This document shows, piece by piece, positions 50,201 to 63,142 of a stretch of 64,000 bases of DNA (positions are counted from its first letter, which is position 1; each line of letters starts with the position of its first letter). The stretch is from Apium graveolens (lineage: Eukaryota > Streptophyta > Magnoliopsida > Apiales > Apiaceae). Position numbers and translations under genes: made by a program. Location of the stretch: positions 1 through 64,000 of the forward strand of contig NW_027420812.1 in the NCBI RefSeq assembly GCF_009905375.1, written 5' to 3'. The notes under the pieces were generated by a model that searched no databases, had not been told where the DNA came from, and saw only the letters and a list, made by a program, of their open reading frames with translations.

Positions 50201-50530
50201 TATAGACACCCACTCGTTAGTCTTAGTACCAATATAACATACATCTTTATCGAACTTAACCTTGTGGTCAGCATCAGTAAGTTGACTTACACTAATAAGA
50301 TTGTATTTCAAACCATCAACTAAACGAACGTTAGAGATAGCAAACCTGTCATTACCAATGGTGCCTTTCCAAATAATTCTGACGGTGTTTGAATCTCCAA
50401 GAGTAACTAAGCCACCTTCCTTGGCAACTAAAGATAGAAACTTGGATTTATCACCTGTCATGTGATGAGAACAACCACTGTCGATGATCCATTTATTTCG
50501 CGGAACATGGACCTTCAAGCAGACCTGCAA
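47292..50530 (-). pseudogene. Copia pol, unit C
   Basis: Protease 50530-50132, integrase zinc region 50105-49872, integrase core from 49859 with TAA at 49581-49583, RT 48908-48132, RT end 48008-47658, RNase H 47576-47292. Lesions are the same as in unit B, including TGA at the RNase H tryptophan codon. Confidence 0.85.
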
Positions 50531-50645
50531 AAATTGCTTTATCTCTTAGGTACCCACTTAACATTGGGTCCTGGTTGGTTAGTATCACAAATCTTATATA
50601 AGTGTCTATCTGATTTCTTGCACATTCTTTGCCTTGGGTCCTGAT

Positions 50646-51079
50646 TGATCTTCCTCTGTCAGTTAATCTTTACCATTGATCTTGCACATTCTTCAAGCTG
50701 CTTTTTGTTGACTTGTCAATCCAGCTGTTGGATTATTTGTTGATTGTTTATCTTGGATATTAAACTGATCTACAATTTTGTACTTTGAGATTGTACCTCG
50801 AGATCTCGAGTTTAGGTCTATAGAACACTTGACATCTCGATAAGTATATTGGCTTATCGAGATCTCTAGTACTCTATATTTACTTTAGCTTGTAGAGGTC
50901 TTCAGTTCTCTACAAGTGATTTTAGTCTTGTCGAGATCTCTAGTCTTCACATCTTCACTTTGACTTATCGATAACTCTTAGTTCTCTAGTGGCTTCTTAA
51001 CTTGTCGATATCTCAGAGTTCTCTGGTCAAATTAACTTGTCGATATCTCAGAGTTTTCTAGTGATCTTTAACTTGTCGA
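50646..51079 (+). repeat. 434-bp solo-LTR fragment in gag, unit C
   Basis: Same end points and length as in A and B. Confidence 0.8.
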
Positions 51080-51844
51080 GGCATTCCGTTTGGCAAGAAA
51101 TTTATGAAACTTCTTTGTTAGAAGAGCAATCTCTTCATCAAAATCATCAGGAGACTCGTCTGAATCTATATTAAGTGCAAGAGTTTTTTTACGAGGAGCT
51201 TCATCTTCTTCATCATATCTACGTAGCTGATTTTCGAATTCTTCCAATTCACTGAATAGTGTTAGGGTGTCCATAGTTGAAAGCAGCGTTGAATCCTCCA
51301 GAATGGTAACCTTTGGAGCAAACTTCTTTGGCATTGCTCTGAGGATTTTCCTGTTTATTTCAGATTGAGGAATGATCCTTTCCAGAAGTGAGATAGAGTT
51401 CATCAATGTCACGAATCTCCCTTGAGCATCTCGCACGCTTTCATCTCTTTCCAACCTGAAACCTTCATAGTCACTCATGAGCATACTTAATTTTACTTCA
51501 CGTACCTTAGACGTGCCTTTGTGGCTGACTTTGATCGTATCCCAGATCTGTTTGGCTGTAGTACATGCTGATACTTTTCTTAATTATGTAGCTACCATGC
51601 CATTGAGAAATGAGTCCATAGCTTTAGCATTGGAGTTCATTGCATTCACTTCTTCAGGAAAAAGATCCTTGAGAGATTTTGGGTTCCCTTCTTTCATAGG
51701 AATTGTAAAACCATTTTCTACAGCAACCCATTCGAATGCATCACGCTGGAGAAAGATTTTCATCCGAAACTTCCAGTCATTATAGTTTTCAGCACCATGA
51801 AGCAGTGGTGGATAATTGTTTGAATACCTATCTGGTTGAGCCAT
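51068..51844 (-). pseudogene. Copia gag, unit C
   Basis: As in unit B: ATG at 51844, one in-frame TAA at 51584-51586, tail running into the LTR fragment, no CCHC motif. Confidence 0.78.
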
Positions 51845-51887
51845 GGATCGCTAGCAAAATAAACACTAAAAAAGAGAATTAAATGCA

Positions 51888-51901
51888 CCCTTGGATACCA
51901 A
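51888..51901 (-). promoter_or_regulatory. Primer binding site, unit C
   Basis: TTGGTATCCAAGGG on the - strand, one base inside the 5' LTR. Confidence 0.6.
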
Positions 51902-51902
51902 T

Positions 51903-52875
51903 TGAAATTTGATGGCTCAATAAATAATATAATAATCTAACTGTCAAGGCAAATGGGACAGTCTCTTATGCAAATGGGACAGTCCCTTTACAAATGAGAC
52001 AATGAATGGGACAGTCTCAATTAACTGCAGAAATTGAAATGCTGAAATAAGAAATGCAGAATGCTGAAAACTGAAAAGTAAAAACACCGGAAGTTTTCAC
52101 TTGGTTCGGCCCCTACACCTAGTCTATGGCCTACATCCAAGTCCTCATGCCAACTAGCATAGAGAATATATTATATCCACTTAAAATAAAGTACTTACAA
52201 ACTTTCCTTGATTACAAACTTGGCCCACTTGAAAGAAACCTTACCCTAGCACACAGCTACCTAGCATAAAGCTACTTGGCCTTCCTGTTGTAATCAAATT
52301 CCCACAACCCGGGACAAGTGATATAATACACCATTCAGATACAAGAATATAATAAGAAAGTTTACAACTCAAACTAGGCTTCTTGTTTACTGGATATGTA
52401 TCTCGGGTATAGAACAATAAGGAGTTTTCAGATAATGAAAGATTGACGTGAAAGCGTTAGTCACAAATCTGAGATAATGAGTTGTATTTATAGGCAAAGT
52501 TCTAACAGATTTATTTTCAAACAAAGGATAAGATAGATAAGATTTGAAAGCAAGTTTGTTTGAAAATATTTGAATGAAACTTGAGAAACTAATCTGTTAG
52601 TTATTTGAAAAAGATAAACTAAGTAAAAGATAAGTCTTGAAAGATTCAAACTTAGTTTATAAGATAGGATGGGTTTGTTTGAAATAAGGTTTATCCAGAT
52701 AAACAAGATTTACACAAACCCTAACAACCTAATACTAGACCTGCGGGATAAACTCTTGAAAGAGCTGCTGCAATCTGATAAGCAATGTTGAATCAGTCTT
52801 GTTGCATTATTCCATTCTGTTTATCTGCATTCTGTTGTTGAAAGATCTTATCATCATAAACCCAAACAATTAACA
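51903..52875 (-). repeat. Copia LTR, right (5' LTR), unit C
   Basis: 973 bp, matching the unit B right LTR; polypurine tract of the truncated element follows at 52876-52888. Confidence 0.8.
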
Positions 52876-53301
52876 TTCTCCCCCTTTTATGATGATGACA
52901 AATTGTTCCCCCTAACAAAAAACACTTAAAGCTCCTGGAGGTAGAAAATTAGCAACAACAGAAAATAATAAGTATAATATGAATGCAACAATGTGAATGA
53001 AACAGTAAGAAATGTTAAGGATGAATGAGACAATATGCATATAAGATATAAAACACACAAATGAGACAATCTCAATTATATATAAAACTAAGAAACCCAA
53101 AGAACAACCCACCCATTCAACCAGGGTGTCCAGTTGTCTTTTAAAACAATTAAAATCATTCATCAATCATCAAACAATCTCAAACAAGCATCATAGTCTT
53201 AAAAACAAGAAACCACATAGAAGAACCAAAGTCTTAAAACTTTAAACAAAACCACAGAAACATGCATCCAGAATTTCTCCCCCTTCATCATCATAAAAGG
53301 C

Positions 53302-54929
53302 TTAGTCTGAATCATCATCAATGTTGACTGGAGTCTTCCCTTTTCCTTTGCCCGAGCCCGAAGCTTTATCCTTGGCAGATGGAAAGACAGGAGCAGAACC
53401 ATATTTTAAGAAAAGCTTATAAAAAGCATCTTGAGCTGGTGCCTTTCCGTCCCGTTCACGAAGCCAGTCAAAGATCTTTTCTTTGTATTCTTCCCTGGTC
53501 ATGCCGAAAACCGAAGGTGGAGGGATGGCAGGAAGTGGCAGAGGAGCAGTGATTTCTTCTAAAGTACAATCGCCAATCCAGTCTCGTTTCTTATGCCAGT
53601 ACATCTTACTCTTGTCCTGCATAGCGTACAGCTGCTGTGACACAAACTTCGTCTCGGACCCAAGCTTGAAAAACAACTTTACAAACTCTTTTTCCCAGGC
53701 CTCGACCGAGGAAATCATCCCTTCTTGTAGAGTCCCAAACTCAAAGTCTGTTGTTTTGGCCAACTTGACATCAGAAGCATGCAAAACAGATAGCTTTGCA
53801 TTGATTGAATCCAAGGAAGAATAAACAAACTTACGAAATAACTCAAACGAAGCATGCATCATACTAACCTGTGAGGTTAGCGAACCCAAAGTCTCAACAG
53901 ACGCAAAGTGTTGATTAAGATTAGCCAAAGTGGCAGAATTTTCATTTAATTTAATCAACAAAGAATTAAGCAGAGTATTTGTAGGCTGATCAAAGGGGTC
54001 TGAGGTATAGTTTGGGGATTTTGGAAGTCCACCAACGTGCCTATGAGTTTCATCAGAAAACAATTTATTTGACTCCGCAACAAATAAATTATTTGCTGTT
54101 AAAATTGACAAATCAAACAACGTACTAATTTTCTCAGATTGAACAGAAGAAACAGAGACACAAAAATACCGAAACACTTTAGACAATAGTGCAGGATAAG
54201 GCAAGTGCATCGACTCATGAGTCGAGCAATGGTGCATATTTTTGATAATCAGGGAAGACACATCACAAGGAACCTTTTTGACAAACATAGAAATTAAAAT
54301 CGAACTTGAAAAGTGATTCGATCTCGACCACTTTTACGAGGCAACAAATTTGTATGAAACAGTTTAAAAACCAAAAGAGAGAGTGGAGTTAAATCTGATA
54401 CCGATGGTTTGATGGAAACATCAACAAAGTTCTCGCTAACAATAGCTTTGAGTTGTTCCTCATAATGAATCCCCGAAACATCAAAAAATGCCTGGTGTAT
54501 TGTGAAAGTACACACCCCTTGATCTGACAAGCCTCCAATTCTGCCAAGAGCATCAGCCTTGAAAATGACAGGATTTCCTCGAACATTGAAAAACACAATG
54601 CCTTCTGAAAGCAATTGAAAATTTGCATAGAACTCACGGACAAGCTCTGGGTATATAACTTTTTCCGGTGACAATAGCGATTCACACCCTTGGAACTTGA
54701 ACAAATCATACACGCCAACTCGGGTTAACAACTCAATATCACAAATCCGCTCTTTAAGAATAAGCTTTTTTAATATTTTGGAGCCGCTTTCTTTTACATG
54801 TCTGTCAAACGAATCAGGAGATGCTTCACTTGACGCTTCGGAAACAACGGTAGCAACACGACGATGCTTCGAACCAGACGAACTAGCGGTCGGGGTTTGA
54901 TTAGCGGTGGATCTCGAACGACGGGCCAT
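53302..54929 (-). pseudogene. Extra retroelement ORF, unit C right
   Basis: Two open pieces, 54929-54294 (211 codons) and 54288-53302 (328 codons), separated by the same one-base loss as in unit B right. One substitution (Asp for Asn in KPSVSDL). Confidence 0.6.
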
Positions 54930-55334
54930 TGGAGAGAAGTTTTAGGGTTAAGAGAGAAAAGGAGAGGATTTTGAAAGAGAGTGAAAGAGTAGAATGAAGA
55001 AAACGAAAAGATTAAGAAAGAGGGTTTAAAAAGAAGTAGGAACTGAAGAGTTAGATATGGAAGAGGAAGTGAACAGGTGCAAGACAGAAGTGATGTATTG
55101 AAAGAACAATACATGCACAAAAAATGAGGAAGTGTTAAATCTAATCAAAAGATATCCTAAATCTATTGGCAATAAACATGCAACAACACACGGACTAAAA
55201 ACTAAAAAAAAATACTAATAATTATATAAACAGATAAACAAACATAACAAACAAATAAGCACATGTAACAGTTAATAATTAATCCTTAAAAATAAAAATT
55301 AATTACATAAAATTACACAAAATAACGTAATAAA

Positions 55335-56328
55335 TTAGAGAGAACACATACCTAATTCAGGACGTATTATACAAAATCTATCTTCAGCTAAGGGCTCAGT
55401 GGAGATATCTGCACGCTGTTTCCCAGTAGATATATAAATAAGCTCTATATTACCTTTAGAAACATTATCTCATAGAAAATGATGACGAACATCAATATGC
55501 TTAGTACGAGAATGTATGACAGGATTTTTAGAGATATTAATTGCAGAGGTATTATCACAATAAATAGGAATATTTGAGTAAGAAATACCAAAATCCTGCA
55601 ATGTTTGTTGCATCCACAAAATTTGAGCACGGCAACTTCCAGCTGCAATGTACTCTCCTTCAGCTGTAGAAAGAGCTACTGAAGTTTGCTTTTTACTATG
55701 TTATACAACTAAACAATCTCCTAAAAATTCATAAGCACCACTTGTACTTTTTCTATCAACCTGTGACCCTGCATTGTCAGCATCTGAAAAACCGATTAAG
55801 TCAAAGGAAGAGGAGCTTGGATAAAATAATCCCAAGTCACTCGTACCTTTTAAATATTTAAAAATACGTTTAACGGCATTCAAATGAGATTCTTTAGGTT
55901 GAGATTGAAAACGAGCACACAAGCATACACTATACATAATGTCAGGTCGAGAGGTAGTTAAATATAATAATAAACCAATCATACCTCGAAATTTAGTGAC
56001 ATCTACAGGTGTACCTTGTTCATCTTTTGAAAGCTTAACTGAAGTACTCATCGGAGTTGATTTAGGTGTGACATGATCAAGTACAAATCTTTTAAGTAAA
56101 TCCTTAATGTACTTGCCTTGGTGAATAAATATTCCTGCATTAGACTGATTAATTTGCAAACCTAGGAAGTACTGCAATTCACCCATCAAACTCATATCGA
56201 ATTCTTATGCATGCAATCAGAAAACCACTTAGACAGAGATTCGTTAGAAGATCCAAATACTATATCATCAACATAAACTTAAACTAAAAGAAAGTTATCA
56301 TGTTTATGAAAAATAAAGAGAGTTAGAT
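55335..56328 (-). pseudogene. Truncated Copia RT C-terminus and RNase H, unit C right
   Basis: Open piece 56195-55701, then TAA for the RNase H tryptophan. One Cys to Tyr change in SGAxEFLGD against unit B. Confidence 0.75.
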
Positions 56329-56948
56329 ATCCTAACAATTTTAGACTTTTCCATGCATCCAGATAAGTCACCAGGTCCACATGGGTTGGACCCAGAATTT
56401 TTCAAACTTATTGGAATATTATTAGAAGATATGTTGTTCAATTTTGTCTGACTTTCTTTGATACAGAACATGAGAACATGGCCAAGGGAACTAAATCTTA
56501 CGCTTGTACATCTTATTTCCATTGTTAAATAAATGAAAAATATGAAAGATCTTCGACCTATCTCTCTTAATAATGTTCTGATGCGTATATTGTCTAAGGT
56601 TCTGGAGAATAAGTTGAAACTATGTTTAAATTCGATAGTGTCTAACAAACAGAGTACTTTTAATGAAGGGAGGCTATTAACTGATAATGCAATGATTGCA
56701 TTTGAAGTCATATGGGAAACAGGTCCTGGCTGGGTTAAAAATTGATATTTTTGAGGAATAAGATAGGTTAGAATGAAGATTTATTAAACAAATGCTGCAT
56801 AAATTTGGTTTCCTCTCGGCATGGATTTCTAGGATTATGACATGTGTTCAAAAAGTCTCATATAGTTTTGTACACAGTAGTGGAATTTTCGGTGATGTGC
56901 ATTCGCAACGGTGACTTCGACATGGAGATCCAATCTCTCCCTACTTGT
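56329..56948 (+). pseudogene. L1-type LINE reverse transcriptase fragment, unit C
   Basis: Same fragment as in A and B, with the short open piece 56533-56745. Confidence 0.8.
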
Positions 56949-57359
56949 AAAAAATGGTGAGTACAAAATATAAGTGATATAAATGATAATTAAATAATTT
57001 TAATATATTTTTGTAAGGATTAATTATTTGTTGAAAACATATTCTCATTATAAAATCGTCACAAATGAAGTTACAAACTTATAATTTTTTGCATAAATGA
57101 TTACTTTGTATAATTATTATAATATTTTTTAAAAAAAAAAGAAAATTGACCAACTCTAATATAACCGGTAGATTCAAATTATAACAGAAAACTATAAAGT
57201 TGGTATGAAATTTAACTAGTCATTTTCTACCATTTGTTAGTTAAAAAAAATGCTTAGTGGGCCCCTAATAGTCATTTGTTACCAAACTCCATAGAAATGA
57301 TGAATTACTTAAAACCTTGGCCAAACTTAGTAGAATATACTCCCGCCCATAACCCATGT
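56949..57359. other. AT-rich gap, unit C
   Basis: No gene or repeat recognised. Confidence 0.5.
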
Positions 57360-57364
57360 CATTT

Positions 57365-58823
57365 TGTTAGGAAATGAATAACACATAGAGGGGGGGTGAA
57401 TGTGTTTTACTGTTTTTAGGCTTTTCTTGAATATTTTTGGTTGAGCAGAGTAAATTAATTCTTGTAGTGAAATGTGTTCATGCAGAATTTAAGCTTGCAG
57501 AAAATAAAGAACACAGATCTTCAAAACTCACTTAATTTTATATTAAAATTAAGACTGTTTTGCTACAAAATTTCTAGGCTCTTTGTTGATAAAGAGCTTA
57601 GCTTCTTCTTGAGAGTGTTACAAGAAATTTGATCTAAATTGTTACAACTGGCTAAAGGACCAGTGTTAACTTTATAACTTAGTTAACTGCTTGTTTATAA
57701 AGTGGATAATGAGATATGCTATTAGCTTTTCTAAACTGTCACTTGTCATTTCTATTTATAGAAAAGTAGATCTTCCATTTCTGGCTTAGCATATCTTTAG
57801 CATCCTGTGTTCACTTTGATCTTCCTCTGTCAGTTAATCTTTACCATTGATCTTGCACATTCTTCAAGCTGCTTTTTATAGACTTGTCAATCCAGCTGTT
57901 GGATTATTTGTTGATTGTTTATCTTGGATATTAAACTGATATGCAATTTTGTACTTTGAGATTGTACCTCGAGATCTCGAGTTTAGGTCTATAGAACACT
58001 TGACATCTCGATAAGTATATTGGCTTATCGAGATCTCTAGTACTCTATATTTAGTTTGGCTTGTAGAGGTCTTCAGTTCTCTACAAGTGATTTTAGTCTT
58101 GTCGAGATCTCTATTCTTTACATCTTCACTTTGACTTATCGATAACTCTTAGTTCTCTAGTGGCTTCTTGACTTGTCGATATCTCAGAGTTCTATGGTCA
58201 AATTAACTTGTCGATATCTCAGAGTTTTCTAGTGATCCTTAACTTGTCGATATCTCTGAGTTCTCTAGTGAATTTTGACTTATCGATATCACTGAGTTCT
58301 CTAGTGGAACTTGACTTATCGATAACTCAGAGTTCTCTAATGAATGTAGACTTGTCGATAACTCTGAGTTCTCTAGTGAAGAAATGACTTGTCGATATCT
58401 CTAATCTTCATGTCTTTAATTTGGCTTGTCGATATCTTTCTGAGTTCTCTAGTAGCTTTCCTGAGTTCTCTAGTAGCTTTCCTGACTTCTCGATAAGCCA
58501 TTCTGGAGATCTCGAATGACTTCTCTATAACATTAAATCTGTGACTTGTAGAGATCTTAACTTAGAGTATTTTTCTCCAAACAGATTTATTCAACTCCAA
58601 GCTTCTTCAAAATTCTTCTGAGGCATGATCTTCTTTATCTTCTTCCAGATAGAATCCTTATGCTTGATACTGTTTTAGGAAAAAGACTCCAGTCTGCTCC
58701 TTTGCATTTTTACAGACTTTAAGTGTTGCAAGTACAAAATATAAATTAAGATAACAATAAAACTTACTTAGGGTTGACAAAATGTCTTAGTCTTGTTAAA
58801 GTACAGGCATGTTTTTTACAACA
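57365..58823. mobile_element. Solo LTR with CATTT target-site duplication, unit C
   Basis: TGTT..AACA ends; CATTT at 57360-57364 and 58824-58828. Closer to the unit A copy than to the unit B copy. Confidence 0.85.
58134..58408 (+). repeat. 36-bp minisatellite inside solo LTR, unit C
   Basis: Same array as in A and B. Confidence 0.8.
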
Positions 58824-58828
58824 CATTT

Positions 58829-59945
58829 TAACTTTTTTCATGTAAAATTCATAATGTTACATATCTGTTTAAAATATTTATTTTTTTGAATTAAAGTTTA
58901 ATATTTATAATTTTATTCAAAAAAAGAAATTCGAAAAGTAATTTGTGAACATATCCTCTTTATTCATCTTAAAATAATAATGGAATTGTATTTTGATACA
59001 TATTTGACAAAATAATATCTTTTTGTACTAGTACGCCTTTTGTGCTTGTCACTGGTAGCAAGAAAATACAAAGTCGGTTCACGTTGCCGGTTTCCATTTC
59101 CTACTGACCTTGTGGAAAGACCCAAAATTTATTAGAAAACTTTTTTATTGAAAATTTTGAGTTAAAAAGCATGTTTATAAATATAAGCATGGTTTACAAT
59201 AATAAATTTTTATTACAATTGAAATTAATAAAAGTTTTGATTATAATTACGTCAAAGTACATATGGTCAAGTCAAACAACTTATATGCTAGACACCATGA
59301 GTTGTATTTCTCATGGAATGTCTTCCCAATCTAGATTTTTCCCAATCAACCAGTGGATGAAATATGGTATATGTAGTTTTACCCACAATTTAGTGTCATT
59401 TTTACATTTTCAAATCAAATTGAGTAATAATTAAATAAAAATCAACAATCATATTATCATTCACTTTAATTCTTATGTTTAAATAAACAAAGAAATTAGT
59501 AAATATTTTTAAAAATCTTATCATATTTCAAATACGTATAAATTGTTTGTCAAAAAATTTTGTATCGTATCTTATACCTCTAGAAATTCAATTTGATTAA
59601 ATATTGTTATGTAAACATTAATTTGTACATGACAATTAATTTCTACATTATACCGGCATGTTTTTTAGACTTAAATCTATTGTAATAGTAATATTATCAT
59701 TGTTAGTAAGAGTTGTAGTTGTACATATATTATTGTTAATTGAGGTCAGTATGTGATTTATATATAATCAAATTTAAAATTTTCGATAAAATATCATTTT
59801 TAAGTTATGTTTTTTATACAATACTTACGACTTAATTTTTACAATGTCATTTTATTTACCATACAAAATAAATTAGGGTAATACTTATTTAGACTTGTAC
59901 ATCCACATCCAATTAATTTATATAATACATGGAGCACACTATGTT
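58829..59945. other. AT-rich spacer, unit C
   Basis: No gene seen; short open frame at 59171-59434 has no recognised motif. Confidence 0.5.
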
Positions 59946-59967
59946 GAATCAAAAATTTGAACTATAT

Positions 59968-60042
59968 TGGGCTCACTGAAACCTATTATATACAATTGGG
60001 CCTCCAAAATAGAGAAAATAAAAAATGTAGGTAAAACCCTAA
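59968..60042 (+). promoter_or_regulatory. Promoter-like cluster upstream of Argonaute copy D
   Basis: TGGGCT at 59968-59973, TGGGCC at 59997-60002, AAACCCTAA at 60034-60042, same spacing as the copy at 19164. Confidence 0.45.
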
Positions 60043-60964
60043 TATAACCACAAGAGGCCGACTTAAAAACAAAATAAACTTGTACATGGCTATGAAATAG
60101 TGTTTTGATATTATTTATATTTTGTGTGAAAGAGTGTTTTGGTGATGTAAGGTTAAACACATCTTCAAATGAATTGGTGCAGGATTAAGTGGACAAGATT
60201 TGGAGATTATCATGAATTGATGTTGTTTAACAAGGGTAAGGTAATAATTTATATTTTCCTATTTCTTCATTTCCCTTTCTTAAGTGTTTTTTGCACAAAC
60301 TTTTGTTAAAAATTAAAATACTGCAATAAGTATCCCATTTTTCTTGTATATATTGATGTGGATTGACATGAAATGCCATTTGTATTTGTTTTTAAATGAT
60401 CTTGATATCAAGAATTATCCCTTTCAAGATTATATGTCAAATTTAAGAAAAAGAATTTAGTTACATTTGTAATAACTTTTTTGTTCCTCATAAATAATCA
60501 AATACATGATATACTAAAAAAATGAAAATTTATAGATAAGAAGCCCAAATATTATTTATATTTTATCTTCATATTTATTTGATTACACTATTAAATTTAT
60601 TTTATGTTTCTGTGTGAAAAAATTTTAGAGACATATGCAGAGGAATTATATTTTTCTTGCTATTTGCAACAAGTTCCACAAACAATGAAGAAAGTGTTCC
60701 AAGTCCCTTCTTTTTCTCCTCTTCATCAATCTACTTGTGTAAGCTTTCTTTGTTCTTTTTTAACTTTTACTACGCAAATATATAGCATAAATATAGATAG
60801 TACAAGTGAAGCCCCATCACTATTTAACTTTATATTACATGACACATGGTTGAAAATGAGATTTCTTACTTGATAAAGATGTAGGCTCTATTTGGGACAA
60901 ATTATAGTGTTGTAAAAACTTATATTTCAATACATAAACAGGTAGGCAGGCTAACCATTTTCAG
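60043..60964 (+). other. Probable 5' part of Argonaute copy D (uncertain exons)
   Basis: CEKILETYAEEL at about 60613-60648; no confident exon boundaries. Confidence 0.35.
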
Positions 60965-62394
60965 CCATAAGCTTATATTTGAATGGAGCTGACACTGAAA
61001 AAGTTTAAGATGCACTGAGGGTGCTTGACATTGTCTTGAGACAGCAAGCGACTAAAAGGTATCCAGACGACCAGAACTAATTAAGAAACTTGCACTTTGA
61101 AATGATGCATTGCTTACTGTTATGAATGTGGAATATACAGGGATAGCCTTTTGGTGAGGCAGTCATTTTTCCATGACGACTCTAGGATGCTTACTAGTAT
61201 TGGAGGAGGGGTTTCTGCTTGTCGTGGTCTCCATTCTAGTTTTCGTCCTACTCAGGGAGGATTGTCACTCAATTTAGGTAAGGATGCTATATTTTCTTCT
61301 GCCTAACCCCGTTTTCAAGATTATATATCTAAAACACTTATTTCACTTGACTCCCTTATTTCACTTGATGCCCACTTACTCATTCATTTTTTCAGACGTG
61401 TCAACGACCATGATCCTTACTCCTGGGCCTGTAATGGATTTCCTGAGAGCCAATCAGGGTATACAGGATGCTCGTAGAATAGACTGGATTAAGGTAATTC
61501 ATGAAATGACACCTGAAAAACCTGCATTGTGCTTCTTCTTATGTGTCTATTAAATTGTGCTTTTACAAATGCAACAGGCCAAGAAAATGCTGAGAAACAT
61601 GAGAGTCAAGGCCACGCATAGCAACCGAGAATTTAAGATAAAAGGGTTGAGTGAGAAGCCTTGCAATGAGCTATAGTAAGATGTTTAATTTTTTTAATTC
61701 ATCCTTTTCTAATGTTCAAAATGAAGAGGCATGTCTGTATATTGATTCTCACTTTGTTTCTTTCTGTTTGAAGTTTCACATTCAAAGAAAAACCTGGAGA
61801 TATCGGTAGTCGTGGTGAAGTGAAGCCTAAGGAGATTACAGTTTATGAATACTTTAGAAGACATCTGAATTTGGAACTTAGAACTTCTGTGTACTTTCCG
61901 TGCCTTGATGTTGGTAAACCCAGCAAACCTATTTATCTCCCATTGGAAGTGAGTAAACATGATTGAGATATTTTTGCATATTCTAGTTTCTTTATCTTCT
62001 AATTTTGTTTTTACTTGAAGCGATTGATTTTTTGCCTGTTGTAATTTTTAGTTTTGTAGCCTGGTCTCCCTTCAGCGATATACAAAATCACTATCTTCTG
62101 TGCAAATAGCCTCTTTAGTGGAAAAGTCCAGGCAGGGACCTCTGGAGAGAAAAGAAGTTGTTACTGATGTAAAATTTCTCCGAATATTTAAATTTTCAAG
62201 TTTTGGTTATTATTTCTCATTGTAGCTCTTTAGTTCATTTTTTTAAAATATAATTTTTATAATTGATCAATGCACTTCCATTTTCAGTCTATGAAAAGTA
62301 TCGGTATGATGAAGATCCTCTCTTATATGCTTGCGGCATATCTATGGAGAAACAGCTTACCAAATTTGTTGGTCGTGTCCTTACTGCACCAAAG
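60965..62394 (+). pseudogene. AGO6-like Argonaute fragment, copy D
   Basis: Exons 60965-61058, 61141-61277, 61396-61493, 61578-61675, 61774-61948, 62052-62168 and 62288-62394. The first six match copy B in frame, including the shared TAA. The seventh has lost one A (ATGAAAAGTATC), shifting the frame at its start. Confidence 0.86.
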
Positions 62395-62442
62395 GTATTT
62401 TTGTTTCTCCTGTATATAGTTATGGTTTTTCTTGAATCAAGT

Positions 62443-63142
62443 AGTAATATTGTTAGTGGTGGCATTGGTGGCGGTTATTTACTAGTCCAATTGGTGGCAC
62501 TAGTAGCCGTAATCTTAGTAGCGGAATTGGTGGTGGCATTGTTGGTGGTGAAGTTCGTGCTAACTTAAGCGGTGTCATTGGTGGTAACTTTAATAATGGC
62601 ATCAGCGGTGGTAGCATTGGTGGTATATTGGGTAGTCTTAGTAGTGGCATTGGTGGTAGCATGACTAGCATCTTTAGTGGTTACATTGGTGGTACTAGAG
62701 ACGATAATATTGGTAGTGGATTTGGTGGCATTGATGGTGACATTGGTCGTGGTGCTCTTATTAGTGCAATTGGTGGCATTGGAAGCAGTAATTTTAGTAG
62801 GAGAATTAGTGGTGGTATTGTTGGTGTTGGTCTTGAAATTCGTGCTAGTTAAGCAGTTCCATTCATGGCCACTTTAATGATGGTATTACAGGTGGTACAA
62901 TTGATGGTATATTGGTTAGTCTTAGTAGTTGCATTGGTGGTGGCATTGGTGGTAACATTGCTGGTAGCTTTAGTGGTGGCATGGCTAGTTGCCATAGTGA
63001 TAGCATTAGTGGTATATTGGTTAGTCTTAATAGTGGCAACGGTGGTAGCATTACTGGTAGATTAAGTGGAAACATTGGTGATCGCATGGCTGGTAGCTTT
63101 AGTGGTAGCACTGGTTATATGTTCGGTAATATTTGGAGGTAG
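62443..63142 (+). repeat. Gly/Ser/Ile-rich coding-like repeat, copy D
   Basis: Single T losses near 62480 and 62851 split the frame that is open in B and C into 62263-62568, 62628-62852 and 62912-63142. Confidence 0.7.

Larger units (their letters stand above)
43881..52875 (-). mobile_element. SIRE/Maximus-like Copia retrotransposon, unit C
   Basis: Nearly identical to unit B over its ~9 kb, with a few substitutions (for example one Gly to Asp change in the extra ORF and Cys to Tyr in the RT end). Shares the 104-bp RT deletion, the integrase stop and the shortened left LTR. Confidence 0.85.
52876..56328 (-). mobile_element. Second, 5'-truncated Copia internal region, unit C
   Basis: Same length (3453 bp) and junction as in unit B. 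Confidence 0.82.
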